This document shows positions 1-7,484 of a stretch of 55,236 bases of DNA, in pieces; the stretch's first letter is position 1; every line of letters begins with the position of its first letter. The stretch is from Anaerolinea sp. (GTDB lineage: Bacteria > Chloroflexota > Anaerolineae > Anaerolineales > Anaerolineaceae), in contig DYEC01000021.1 of NCBI GenBank assembly GCA_020725865.1, forward strand, positions 1 through 55,236. The letters are read 5' to 3'. Below the pieces are notes generated by a model. That model did not search any database. It was not told the DNA's origin and saw only the letters and a list, made by a program, of their open reading frames with translations. The position numbers and the translations under genes are program-made.

Positions 1-70
1 GCGGGGAGTGGATTCGTACCACTGACCTCCGGGTTATGAGCCCGACGAGCTGCCTCTGCTCTACCCCGCA
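1..70 (-). tRNA. tRNA-Met(CAT), probably initiator, 3' end cut by window edge
   Basis: Read on the minus strand, the sequence folds as a tRNA cloverleaf with anticodon loop CTCATAA (anticodon CAT). The anticodon stem carries three consecutive G:C pairs (GGG/CCC), the hallmark of initiator tRNA. The T arm is GTGG/CCAC around TACGAAT. The acceptor strand GCGGGG pairs with CCCCGC at the window edge; position 72, the discriminator base and any CCA lie outside, so the usual 1:72 mismatch of initiators cannot be checked. Confidence 0.93.
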
Positions 71-81
71 ATGTTGATTAC

Positions 82-110
82 ATTCTACCTTATCCAATTT
101 GAGCGGTCAA
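82..110 (-). promoter_or_regulatory. Sigma-70 promoter of the tRNA-Met gene
   Basis: On the minus strand a -35 box TTGACC (105-110) is separated by exactly 17 bases from a -10 box TAGAAT (82-87). The start would fall about 6 bases before the mature tRNA 5' end at position 70. Confidence 0.75.
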
Positions 111-223
111 GGGTACTTTAAAGATTTTTTAATGAAAAATCATATTCGAAATAAAGCTCGTACCGATTGATGGGTATCATGCTACAATAGTAATGAATAC
201 CCCGTCAAAGGAGGATTATAGAA

Positions 224-2764
224 ATGAGTGGTTCAGACAATTCTAATTTTTATCTAGGCAGACTCTTCGATGCTACAAAGGGTGAGGTGTTGGACAAACC
301 GCTTTTGTATGATCCTGCTGATTTGACCACTCATGCTGTGATTACCGGAATGACCGGTTCTGGGAAGACCGGCTTGTGTATCTCACTGCTGGAGGAGGCT
401 GCTTTACAAGGTATTCCGGCTATTATTATTGACCCGAAAGGCGATTTGACCAATCTCGTGTTGCATTTTCCCGAACTGCGCCCGGAAGATTTTGAACCCT
501 GGCTCGACCCTGAAACTGCCCGCCGCGCCGGGAAAACGGTCAGCGATCTAGCAGCCGAAACGGCGCAGCTCTGGCGTGATGGGTTGGCGAAATGGGGTCT
601 GGGGCGAGAGCAGCTGGAGGCACTTCAGACAGAGGTGGACTTCACCATTTACACCCCCGGTTCTTCTGCGGGCGTGCCGGTCAACATCCTGACTTCCTTT
701 GCTGCTCCTGATATGTCCTGGGAGGAGAACCGCGAGATTCTGCGCGAGAAAATCAGCAGCACGGTAACCGCTCTGCTTGGTCTGGTCGGGTTGACCAATA
801 TTGACCCATTACGCTCGCGTGAGCATATCCTGATCTCTAATTTAATCGAAACTGCCTGGAGTCAGGGACACTCCCTGGACCTGACCGAGTTGATCATGCA
901 GACCCAGACCCCGCCTTTCGAGCGGCTGGGGGCTTTCCCGCTGGACAATTTCTTTCCTGCGAAAGATCGGGCAGAACTGGCTATGTTACTCAATAATTTT
1001 CTGGCCTCACCCTCGTTTCAAACCTGGCTGGAAGGACAGTCGCTGGATGTGCCGGCTTTGCTCTATTTGCCCGATGGCAAGCCGCGCCACAGCATTTTCT
1101 ATCTGGCGCATTTAAACGATAACGAACGTATGTTCTTTGTCACCTTATTGTTTGCCGCGATTGAAGCCTGGATGCGCAATCAGCGCGGTACCAGCGGGTT
1201 GCGTGCCATCATTTACTTTGACGAAATTCTGGGGTATCTGCCGCCGGTTGCCAATCCGCCCTCGCGCCCAGTGATGTTGCGCATGCTCAAACAAGCGCGT
1301 GCTTTCGGGGTGGGGTTATTGCTGGCGACGCAAAACCCGGTTGATCTGGATTACAAGGCGCTGTCGAACGCCGGCACCTGGGCAATTGGACGCCTGCAAA
1401 CCCAACAAGATAAAGATCGTCTGTTAGACGGACTGCAGAACGTGGCTGGTACGCTGGATCGGGGACAGGCTGACAAGATGCTTTCCGGTTTAGGAAAACG
1501 GGTGTTTTTGCTGCATAATGTTCATGCCAAAGGACCTGTGCTGTTTCAGACCCGCTGGGCTTTGAATTTTCTGGCGGGCCCTTTAACTCGCGCCCAGATT
1601 CCCGCTCTTAACCAACTTGCCAAAGGCAAGGGCAAACCATCGGTCGTCGTGGCTGCCCAGCCAGCGCCAGCGGTAAGCACAGCAGTCGCAACAGTTGCCC
1701 CGGCAGCTACAGTGGTATCCCAGTCGGTTCAGGAGGCAAAAGCTGAGAAAGCCAAGCCAACCGGCTTCCTCAATACGCGCCCGGCACTTCCGGCAGGGAT
1801 CAACGAGTATTTTATCCCGAATGATCTGGGGGTTGGGCAGGCGGTAGAAACGGCAAAACTGAAATTGACAGGTGAGCTTCGCTCTCAGGGAATTGTTTAT
1901 CTGCCAGCGTTGCTGGGGCAAGCTGAAGTCCGCTATCTGGCACGCAAATACAATCTGGAATACAGCCATCGTTTCACCACATTGGTAAATCAACAACCAA
2001 GTGGGTTATTACACTGGGAGCAATATGCCTGGCTCAGTTATGACGTAAGGAGTCTTGATCGTCAGCCGTTGCCACAGGCGCAATTCGCGCCGCTACCCGG
2101 TTGGCTGAGCGATGTACGCCGCCTCAAAGACCTGGAAAAGGATTTTCTGGATTGGGTTTTCCGCAATGGAACCATCTACCTGCGCGCCAATGAGTCGCTC
2201 AAAGTTTATGCTGGACCGGATGTCTCGGCAGCAGAGTTTCGCGAGCAATGCAGCAAAGCAGCCCGGCAGGGGTTAGCTGCAGAGCAGAAAAAGCTGGATG
2301 ATCTTTATCGCCGTAAACTGGAAACATTAGATAACAAGGTTGAACGCCAGCGGTTGGAAGTCAAAGAACAGGAGGATGAACTTTCTCAGCGCCGGATGGA
2401 AGAACTGGGGACTGGCGGCGAATTGTTGCTCAGCCTCTTTGGCGGACGCCGCCGCAGTATTTCCAGCTCGCTTTCGAAGCGGCGCATGACCGCACAAGCA
2501 AAGGCAGACCTGGAACAGGAACGTAAAGAGCTCCAGGTTTTGGAGAAGCAATACGCTGATCTGGAAGAGGAATACAAAAAAGCCCTGGCGGAGTTGCAGG
2601 AACGCTGGGCGAAACTGGTCGCTGATGAAAGCGAAGTGCCTTTGCCACCGCAACGCAGCAACATCTTTACAGAATTGTTCGGCGTTGCCTGGTGCCCATA
2701 TTACCTGGTCACTGTAGAGGGTCAGACCCAAACCTTGCCTGCCTTTCGTCAGGCGCCAAAATAG
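224..2764 (+). CDS. HerA/VirD4-like P-loop ATPase with C-terminal coiled coil
   Basis: An 846-residue protein preceded by a strong AAAGGAGG ribosome site. The Walker A motif GMTGSGKT is at residues 42-49, followed by the strand and IDPKGDL typical of HerA/FtsK-type ATPases. A Walker B-like segment (IIYFDEILGYLP) lies near residue 330, with an arginine-rich RMLKQARAFG helix and a sensor-like ATQNP shortly after. Residues of about 490-530 form an Ala/Pro/Val-rich linker. Residues of about 680-800 are very rich in Glu, Lys, Arg and Leu and are predicted coiled coil. Proteins of this family couple ATP hydrolysis to movement on DNA or to conjugative or secretory transport. The true substrate here is unknown. 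No nuclease partner (NurA-like) is adjacent. The gene stands alone, with a convergent neighbour downstream. Confidence 0.8.
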   Translation: MSGSDNSNFYLGRLFDATKGEVLDKPLLYDPADLTTHAVITGMTGSGKTGLCISLLEEAALQGIPAIIIDPKGDLTNLVLHFPELRPEDFEPWLDPETARRAGKTVSDLAAETAQLWRDGLAKWGLGREQLEALQTEVDFTIYTPGSSAGVPVNILTSFAAPDMSWEENREILREKISSTVTALLGLVGLTNIDPLRSREHILISNLIETAWSQGHSLDLTELIMQTQTPPFERLGAFPLDNFFPAKDRAELAMLLNNFLASPSFQTWLEGQSLDVPALLYLPDGKPRHSIFYLAHLNDNERMFFVTLLFAAIEAWMRNQRGTSGLRAIIYFDEILGYLPPVANPPSRPVMLRMLKQARAFGVGLLLATQNPVDLDYKALSNAGTWAIGRLQTQQDKDRLLDGLQNVAGTLDRGQADKMLSGLGKRVFLLHNVHAKGPVLFQTRWALNFLAGPLTRAQIPALNQLAKGKGKPSVVVAAQPAPAVSTAVATVAPAATVVSQSVQEAKAEKAKPTGFLNTRPALPAGINEYFIPNDLGVGQAVETAKLKLTGELRSQGIVYLPALLGQAEVRYLARKYNLEYSHRFTTLVNQQPSGLLHWEQYAWLSYDVRSLDRQPLPQAQFAPLPGWLSDVRRLKDLEKDFLDWVFRNGTIYLRANESLKVYAGPDVSAAEFREQCSKAARQGLAAEQKKLDDLYRRKLETLDNKVERQRLEVKEQEDELSQRRMEELGTGGELLLSLFGGRRRSISSSLSKRRMTAQAKADLEQERKELQVLEKQYADLEEEYKKALAELQERWAKLVADESEVPLPPQRSNIFTELFGVAWCPYYLVTVEGQTQTLPAFRQAPK

Positions 2765-2807
2765 CGTTTTTTTATTTAGTAGAAGGTGATAAGACGCGCC
2801 AGAGTGG

Positions 2808-3524
2808 TTATTGTCTGGCAACGAATTCCAGCGTCACTTTGACGGTATCCTCGGTTTGAAGAACCCCGGCAATAGAAATTGGACCCACACCGAAATCGCT
2901 CATCAGGATTGTGGTGGTCGCGCTACCGGTCAAGGTCTGGTTGGATAAACTGGCTCGCACTTCAAATGTGACTGGTTTCGTTGTGTCCCGCACGGTCAGA
3001 TCACCTGTAACGCGGAAGCTGTATTCCTGACCCTCGGTATAACTCTCCGGTAGTCCCTCGATTTGTGTGGGGACGAAACGGGCAATCGGGAAGCGCGCTG
3101 ATTCGAGCCATCGTTGACGAATTGCATTATCGCGGCGGGAACTGTCTGACTCAAACTGGCTGATGTCTACTTCGATAGTGCTTAAACTGCTGGCTGGTGG
3201 ATTTTGCAGATTGGCGTAAACTTCGCCGCTGATTTGTGATGTGATACCGATGGCAGTAGAAAAGCGATTGTTCTGGTTCAGGAAAGTTTCACCCACCTCG
3301 TAAGTGACCTTTGATTCACCGGGAATAATCTTGAACACAGTTGTATTTGTGATCGTAGGACTGACAGGCTGTAGCTGTGTTTCAGTGGGCATTTCGGCAG
3401 GGGGAATTGGAGAAGAGGGGGCAATCGTGTTGGTCACCTGCTGAATCTGGGTAGGCGTCGGGGCAGCTGTGCAGGCGGTTAGCATCAGAATACTGATTGT
3501 GAGGGAAAGGGCAACACGGCGCAT
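2808..3524 (-). CDS. YceI-family lipoprotein
   Basis: A 238-residue protein. The N-terminus is a lipoprotein signal peptide with lipobox LTAC (Cys18 would be lipidated), followed by a Thr/Pro-rich spacer to about residue 60. The remainder matches the YceI beta-barrel fold: 'ESKVTYEVGETF' near the start, 'VDISQFESDSSRRDNAIRQRW' in the middle and 'VTGDLTVRDTTKPVTFEV' later, all familiar YceI signatures. YceI proteins bind long isoprenoid or lipid chains in their barrel and occur in the periplasm or on the membrane. AAGGAG precedes the ATG. It is transcribed alone, converging with the HerA-like gene; only 43 bases separate the two stops. Confidence 0.85.
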   Translation of the reverse strand: MRRVALSLTISILMLTACTAAPTPTQIQQVTNTIAPSSPIPPAEMPTETQLQPVSPTITNTTVFKIIPGESKVTYEVGETFLNQNNRFSTAIGITSQISGEVYANLQNPPASSLSTIEVDISQFESDSSRRDNAIRQRWLESARFPIARFVPTQIEGLPESYTEGQEYSFRVTGDLTVRDTTKPVTFEVRASLSNQTLTGSATTTILMSDFGVGPISIAGVLQTEDTVKVTLEFVARQ

Positions 3525-3591
3525 GACGGTTTGTTAACTCCTTTGACTTGATATAAAAGTAATTATATCTTATTTATCTTAATTATTCATG

Positions 3592-3621
3592 AAAAAACAA
3601 ACCTCCCGCAGGAGGTTTGTT
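3592..3621 (-). terminator. Rho-independent terminator of the dnaX-ybaB-recR operon
   Basis: A perfect 11-bp stem (3596-3606 with 3611-3621) closes a 4-base loop. On the minus strand it is followed directly by a run of Ts (the A run at 3592-3597). It lies 19 bases after the recR stop codon. Confidence 0.85.
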
Positions 3622-3640
3622 GCAGTTGGTTAAGTTTCGG

Positions 3641-4249
3641 CTAACTCATGTCCTGTCTGCCAGCTAGTGCCCGCAACAAGGTATTCTGATCAGCATACTC
3701 CAGATCACCGCCAACGGGCAGACCGCGCGCTAGCCGTGTGATCCGCACGCCGCTACCTGCCAGTTGCTGGTGCAGATAGAGCGCGGTGGCATCGCCTTCC
3801 ATACTGGGATTGGTCGCCAGAATAATTTCACGTATCTTACCGCTTTTGACGCGCTCAATTAAGGGTTGAATCTTCAGGTCCTCCGGACCGATCCCTTCAA
3901 TCGGCGATAACACACCATGCAGGACATGATACCTGCCGCTGAAACCGCCGGTTTGTTCGATGACCAGCACATCTAAGGGTTCCTCCACCACGCACAGCAA
4001 TCCCTCATCGCGGCGCGGATCGGTGCAAATGTCACAGACTGGCTGATCAACGAGTGTGATATTGAAACAAACCTGACAGAGCGCGGTGGCAGTTTTCAGG
4101 GCATTTAGAGCATTGGCAAGGTTTTGAGCAATCTCCTCCGGTGCGCGCAGCAGGTAAAATGCCAACCGCGAGGCGGTCTTTGGTCCGATGCCGGGCAGCC
4201 GTTCAAAGGCAAAAATCAGGTTGCGGATGGGTTCGGGCAGGCTGGGCAT
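3641..4249 (-). CDS. recR: Recombination mediator protein RecR
   Basis: A 202-residue protein of the usual RecR length. It shows, in order: an N-terminal helix-hairpin-helix (LPGIGPKTASRLAF, about 18-31); a four-cysteine zinc finger (C58, C61, C72, C75); and a Toprim domain with the conserved VVEEPLDVLVIE and the ATNPSMEGDATALYL segment. The C-terminal ITRLARGLPVGGDLEYAD is diagnostic. RecR works with RecO and RecF to load RecA onto gapped single-stranded DNA. It is the last gene of the dnaX-ybaB-recR operon, 9 bases after ybaB, and is followed by a clear terminator. Confidence 0.97.
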   Translation of the reverse strand: MPSLPEPIRNLIFAFERLPGIGPKTASRLAFYLLRAPEEIAQNLANALNALKTATALCQVCFNITLVDQPVCDICTDPRRDEGLLCVVEEPLDVLVIEQTGGFSGRYHVLHGVLSPIEGIGPEDLKIQPLIERVKSGKIREIILATNPSMEGDATALYLHQQLAGSGVRITRLARGLPVGGDLEYADQNTLLRALAGRQDMS

Positions 4250-4258
4250 GTGCGTTTC

Positions 4259-4600
4259 CTAAAAACCGAGACCGGGCAGGCCTCCTGCCAGTGGTCCCAG
4301 ACGTTCCGCCGCCAGTTGACGGGACTGCTCAAGTGCCAGATTGATAGCGCTCAACATCAGGTCTTGAAGCATTTCCGCGTCTGCATCCTGTAGTACTTCA
4401 GGATTGATTTCAACTGCTTTGCAATGCTGATCGCCGGTCATGGTGATCTTGATTACTCCACCGCCAACCGTTGCGGTAACCGTTTCCTCAGCCAGTTGCG
4501 CCTGCGCCGCTTCCAATTGTTCTTGCATGGCGCGCAATTGTTGCATCATGTTGCCGCCGCCCATACGACCGCCTGCAGGACGATTGAAACCTTTTGCCAT
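4259..4600 (-). CDS. YbaB/EbfC family nucleoid-associated protein
   Basis: A 113-residue protein. A Gly/Met/Gln-rich N-terminus is followed by the family's helical segment (MQEQLEAAQAQLAEETVTATVGGGVIKITMTGD) and the conserved core 'AVEINPEVLQDADAEMLQDLMLSAINLALEQS'. YbaB proteins are dimeric DNA-binding proteins of the nucleoid, almost always encoded between dnaX and recR as here. AGGAGG stands upstream of the start. The gaps to both neighbours (9 and 21 bases) fit one transcript. Confidence 0.93.
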   Translation of the reverse strand: MAKGFNRPAGGRMGGGNMMQQLRAMQEQLEAAQAQLAEETVTATVGGGVIKITMTGDQHCKAVEINPEVLQDADAEMLQDLMLSAINLALEQSRQLAAERLGPLAGGLPGLGF

Positions 4601-4621
4601 AAGAGTTCCTCCTCGAGATCT

Positions 4622-6226
4622 CTATTCTTTCTTTACGATTTGACCGCCCAGATTCAGGGCAGTATTCACCAGTCCATCTTCCGACACATCGTCATCAGAT
4701 TTGCTGCCTCGCGCGTTGTGCACAACGCATTGAATGCTCAACGGGTGTCCAAGCACCTGCGTCAGCACCTTATGCACCAGCTCGATGTTTTCTCGGCTTT
4801 CCATTTTAGATTTCAGCACTTCAGTGGCAAAGCCCAGCACCAGTATGCCGTCTTTGATGGTTAATGGACGGGAAGAATTCAATAGGGCTTCTGCCATCAT
4901 ATTCTTTTCTTTGACCGCCGCGCGAATACGGCGCCAGTTCTCTTTGACTGCAGCAAGGGTGATTTCCCCTTCCGATGGCGGCGGGGTAGAAATCAACTCT
5001 GGGACAGACTTTATTTGAGGGGTGGGTTCTTTTTGGGGGGCGCTTGCTTTTGCCTCTACCGGTTGTTCAGATGGAGAGGCTGGGCTTGGGGCTTTTGATA
5101 CCGGTCTTGACGGACTGGTAGCGACAGGAGCACTCATTTGTCCCGGCTCATTTCCTTCGATGGACTGCGCGACCGCCAGTTCGAGCAGCAGCGCAGGCTG
5201 CCACCCGCCGCGCGTCTCGGTAGCAGCGGTATTGAAAAGACGCACCAGTTCGAGAAGCTGCGGCATTGTGAATGCCTGTGCCTGTTTTGCCATTTGCGTC
5301 CGCATTTCGGTTGTAGCTTCAACCTGGTCAGTGTTTCCCAATCGAATCAAAAGCAAATTGCGTAAATGTTCCACCATCTGACGGGCAAACTGACGCGGAT
5401 CGGCGCCAGCATCCAACGAGCGGTGGACACAGGTCAGCCCCTCCGCCGCCTGCTGTTTCAGGATGGCGTCCACCAGTTCGATCACTGCCTGGTTGGTCGC
5501 TGTGCCCAGCACAGTTTGTGCCATTGCCAGCGTGATCCGTTCACCAGTGGAAGCAAGCTGATCGAGCAGCGAAATGGCATCACGCAGCGCGCCGGTGGAT
5601 TGACGGGCGATCAATATGAGCGCCTCTGTTTCAACGTCTATGCCTTCTGCGGCAGCCATTTTCTGCAGATAAGCGACAATATCGTTGACCGGGATACGGC
5701 GAAATTCATACCGCTGGCAACGGGAAAGAACGGTTGCCGGTATCTTGTGAATTTCGGTGGTGGCGAGGATGAAAATAGCATGTGGCGGGGGTTCTTCCAG
5801 AGTTTTCAATAGCGCGTTGAACGCCGCGGTTGAAAGCATGTGGACTTCGTCTATGATATAGACTTTGAATTTACCCTGGCTGGGCGAGAAGTTGATTTTA
5901 TCGCGCAGATCACGGACATCTTCCACGCTGGTGTTGGAAGCCGCGTCAATTTCAATCAAATCCAGGAAGCGCCCCTCGTTGACTGCCTGGCAGTGGGCGC
6001 ATTGATCACAGGGACGGCTGGCAGGATCGTCTGAAAGGCAGTTCACAGCTTTTGCCAGCAGCCGGGCAGTGGTAGTTTTGCCTGTGCCACGCGGTCCGGC
6101 GAAAAGATAAGCATGACCTACGCGGTTGGCGCGCACTGCATTACGCAGGGTATGAATAATGTGTTCCTGACCAACCACCTCTTCCCAAACATGAGGGCGC
6201 CATTTCCGGTAAAATGCCTGATTCAT
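4622..6226 (-). CDS. dnaX: DNA polymerase III subunit gamma/tau
   Basis: The start is placed at the ATG giving MNQAFYRKWRP, the invariant DnaX N-terminus. The reading frame extends 44 codons further upstream, but that part does not resemble DnaX and overlaps the upstream gene. The 534-residue product has Walker A GPRGTGKT (44-51), a four-cysteine zinc site (C63, C73, C76, C79), Walker B DEVH (126-129) and an SRC sensor-1/arginine-finger segment. A Pro/Ala/Ser-rich linker (about 370-430) leads to a C-terminal domain. The protein is the clamp-loader ATPase of the replisome. No slippery A-run for programmed frameshifting to gamma was noticed. Confidence 0.96.
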   Translation of the reverse strand: MNQAFYRKWRPHVWEEVVGQEHIIHTLRNAVRANRVGHAYLFAGPRGTGKTTTARLLAKAVNCLSDDPASRPCDQCAHCQAVNEGRFLDLIEIDAASNTSVEDVRDLRDKINFSPSQGKFKVYIIDEVHMLSTAAFNALLKTLEEPPPHAIFILATTEIHKIPATVLSRCQRYEFRRIPVNDIVAYLQKMAAAEGIDVETEALILIARQSTGALRDAISLLDQLASTGERITLAMAQTVLGTATNQAVIELVDAILKQQAAEGLTCVHRSLDAGADPRQFARQMVEHLRNLLLIRLGNTDQVEATTEMRTQMAKQAQAFTMPQLLELVRLFNTAATETRGGWQPALLLELAVAQSIEGNEPGQMSAPVATSPSRPVSKAPSPASPSEQPVEAKASAPQKEPTPQIKSVPELISTPPPSEGEITLAAVKENWRRIRAAVKEKNMMAEALLNSSRPLTIKDGILVLGFATEVLKSKMESRENIELVHKVLTQVLGHPLSIQCVVHNARGSKSDDDVSEDGLVNTALNLGGQIVKKE

Positions 6227-6239
6227 GATTGTTCCATCT

Positions 6240-6728
6240 CTATTGAATAGTGTATTGCGCTCGCAGGTTTCCTGCAGGATCCAGCAGGATAACGGTTTCT
6301 CCGATGCTCCAAATCGGCTGATCCTGGTTCCAGTACACGGCTTTAGCTGTGTTAACACCGGTGCGGGTGTAGATTTCCAGCGTACCGCTGATAAAGTTCA
6401 GGTTGCCAAATGTGTATGTGTTACGATTTTCATCCATCAACTTCCAACCGTTTAACCACAGGTCACCCTTGCCAATGCGTTTCAGCCGTACCACTTCATT
6501 TTTTGGATCTCCGGCGCCAAAAACATTTTCTATCTCAATCACTGGCTGGTCAAGCGGCGGCAGCGGGGGGGCAGTGACAGCTAGAGTTACGCTGACAATC
6601 GGCTGAAACGTGGGGACGACAGAACTGCTTGACTGGGAGCGCCCCCAAAGCCACAACACCAGTAGCGTTGTAAGTGCAGAAACGAGCACGTTAAGCAAGA
6701 GATAAGGCAATACTCGTTTCCAACTCAT
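6240..6728 (-). CDS. Membrane-anchored lamin-tail-domain (LTD) protein
   Basis: The start is placed at MSWKRV, which begins a single transmembrane anchor (residues about 6-28). The frame stays open 89 codons further upstream, but that part overlaps the divergent NYN gene and looks non-coding. After a Ser/Pro-rich linker (29-65), residues of about 70-160 fit a lamin tail domain: 'VIEIENVFGAGDPKNEVVRLKR' then 'LWLNGWKLMDENRNTYTFGNL', 'LEIYTRTG' and 'WSIGETVILLDPAGNLRAQY'. Bacterial LTDs are immunoglobulin-like extracellular adhesion or cell-surface domains. The stop lies 13 bases before dnaX, so the two are probably cotranscribed, an association with no obvious functional reason. Confidence 0.8.
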   Translation of the reverse strand: MSWKRVLPYLLLNVLVSALTTLLVLWLWGRSQSSSSVVPTFQPIVSVTLAVTAPPLPPLDQPVIEIENVFGAGDPKNEVVRLKRIGKGDLWLNGWKLMDENRNTYTFGNLNFISGTLEIYTRTGVNTAKAVYWNQDQPIWSIGETVILLDPAGNLRAQYTIQ

Positions 6729-6797
6729 AGTTTCGACCCGCTTGAATGATAGCACAGAATGGCGATAAAATGGTATATCTAAACATGGAGAACCAGA

Positions 6798-7274
6798 GTG
6801 CATTTTCTTGTAGATGGTCACAATCTGATCCCAAAAATCCCCGGCTTGAGCCTGCGTGATCTGGAAGACGAAGAGCGGCTCATTCATTTGTTGCAGGAAT
6901 ACTGCCGGCTTTCGCGCCATTCTGTCGAGGTGTATTTTGATCGGGCTGCGCCGGGCCATGCGCACACGCAGCAATATGGAACGGTCAAAGCGCATTTTAT
7001 TCGCAACAGTATAACAGCGGATCAGGCAATTATTGATCGTCTGCGGCGGCTGGGGAAGACAGCAGCAAACTGGACGGTGATCAGCTCAGACCGCCGGGTA
7101 CAGGTTGAAGCACGGTCAGCGCGAGCGAGGGTGATGACCTCAGAAAATTTTGCCCGCCAGATACTCAAGCAACTTGAAGATTCTTTTGGTGAGTTGCGTG
7201 ATGTATCTGTGAGAGAGGAAGAATTATCCGAGTGGCTAAAAGTTTTTGGCCCGGAAGAGAAGGGGAATACCTGA
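6798..7274 (+). CDS. NYN (YacP-like) PIN-fold RNA-binding/ribonuclease protein
   Basis: A 158-residue protein with a GTG start preceded by GGAG. It opens with FLVDGHNLI, the NYN/YacP signature that supplies a catalytic Asp and Asn. It continues with 'VEVYFDRAAPG' (second acidic position), 'ADQAIIDRL' and 'WTVISSDRRVQVEARSARARVMTSENFARQI', the third acidic cluster of this PIN-like fold. YacP/Rae1 proteins are ribonucleases; Rae1 of Bacillus cuts mRNA on the ribosome. The acidic residues are present, so activity is plausible. The gene is divergent from the LTD-dnaX operon and is followed by a candidate small RNA on the same strand. Confidence 0.85.
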   Translation: MHFLVDGHNLIPKIPGLSLRDLEDEERLIHLLQEYCRLSRHSVEVYFDRAAPGHAHTQQYGTVKAHFIRNSITADQAIIDRLRRLGKTAANWTVISSDRRVQVEARSARARVMTSENFARQILKQLEDSFGELRDVSVREEELSEWLKVFGPEEKGNT

Positions 7275-7293
7275 AAACTCTTATCTTTTTTTA

Positions 7294-7322
7294 ATGAAAT
7301 TATGACAAATATGGTGTATATT
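7294..7322 (+). promoter_or_regulatory. Putative promoter of the intergenic small RNA
   Basis: A -35-like ATGAAA (7294-7299) is 17 bases from a -10 box TATATT (7317-7322). The predicted start (7329-7331) coincides with the beginning of the structured region. It lies just after the stop of the NYN gene, so the RNA need not be a read-through product. The -35 matches consensus at only 4 of 6 positions. Confidence 0.45.
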
Positions 7323-7328
7323 ATCAAC

Positions 7329-7480
7329 AAGACACCAATAAAACTTTACTGGTAGATCAGGTGTCTGCCACCGGTGATGACTGCAAGCGCGTCCCCCCCG
7401 TGTTGGCGGTAGCACAGGTGGTATTCCCTCCCTGAAGATTGCCATGCCTGTCCCCCCCAGGTGTGGCAATCAACTTTTAA
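7329..7480 (+). ncRNA. Candidate small RNA with two UCCCCCC-loop hairpins
   Basis: This 150-base stretch between convergent genes has no plausible reading frame but dense potential structure on the plus strand. Hairpin 1 pairs 7331-7336 with 7360-7365 (GACACC/GGTGTC). Hairpin 2 pairs 7368-7372 with 7417-7421 and 7382-7384 with 7412-7414, and ends in GCGCG/CGTGT (7387-7391, 7399-7403) around the loop TCCCCCC. Hairpin 3 is a continuous 14-bp stem (7437-7450 with 7458-7471, two G-U pairs), again with loop TCCCCCC (7451-7457), followed by CTTTT and so possibly a terminator. Exposed UCCC-type loops are known from regulatory RNAs that pair with Shine-Dalgarno sequences (for example Rsa RNAs of Staphylococcus). 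It does not resemble 6S, SRP, RNase P, tmRNA or a riboswitch known to me. The fold was made by eye. Confidence 0.5.
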
Positions 7481-7484
7481 CCGG

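Noticed and set aside
1583-1996. 137-codon minus-strand frame inside the HerA-like gene, and similar antisense frames across the window
   Set aside because: They lie antisense to well-supported genes, show no family features or ribosome sites, and arise from codon bias of the real gene.
6227-6358. In-frame 44-codon N-terminal extension of dnaX
   Set aside because: The translated extension has no DnaX character, overlaps the LTD gene, and MNQAFYRKWRP is the invariant start of the family.
7329-7480. Candidate identity as 6S, SRP, RNase P RNA, tmRNA or a known riboswitch
   Set aside because: None of the conserved cores of those RNAs could be found. The region is also downstream of both flanking genes, where a riboswitch would have no target.
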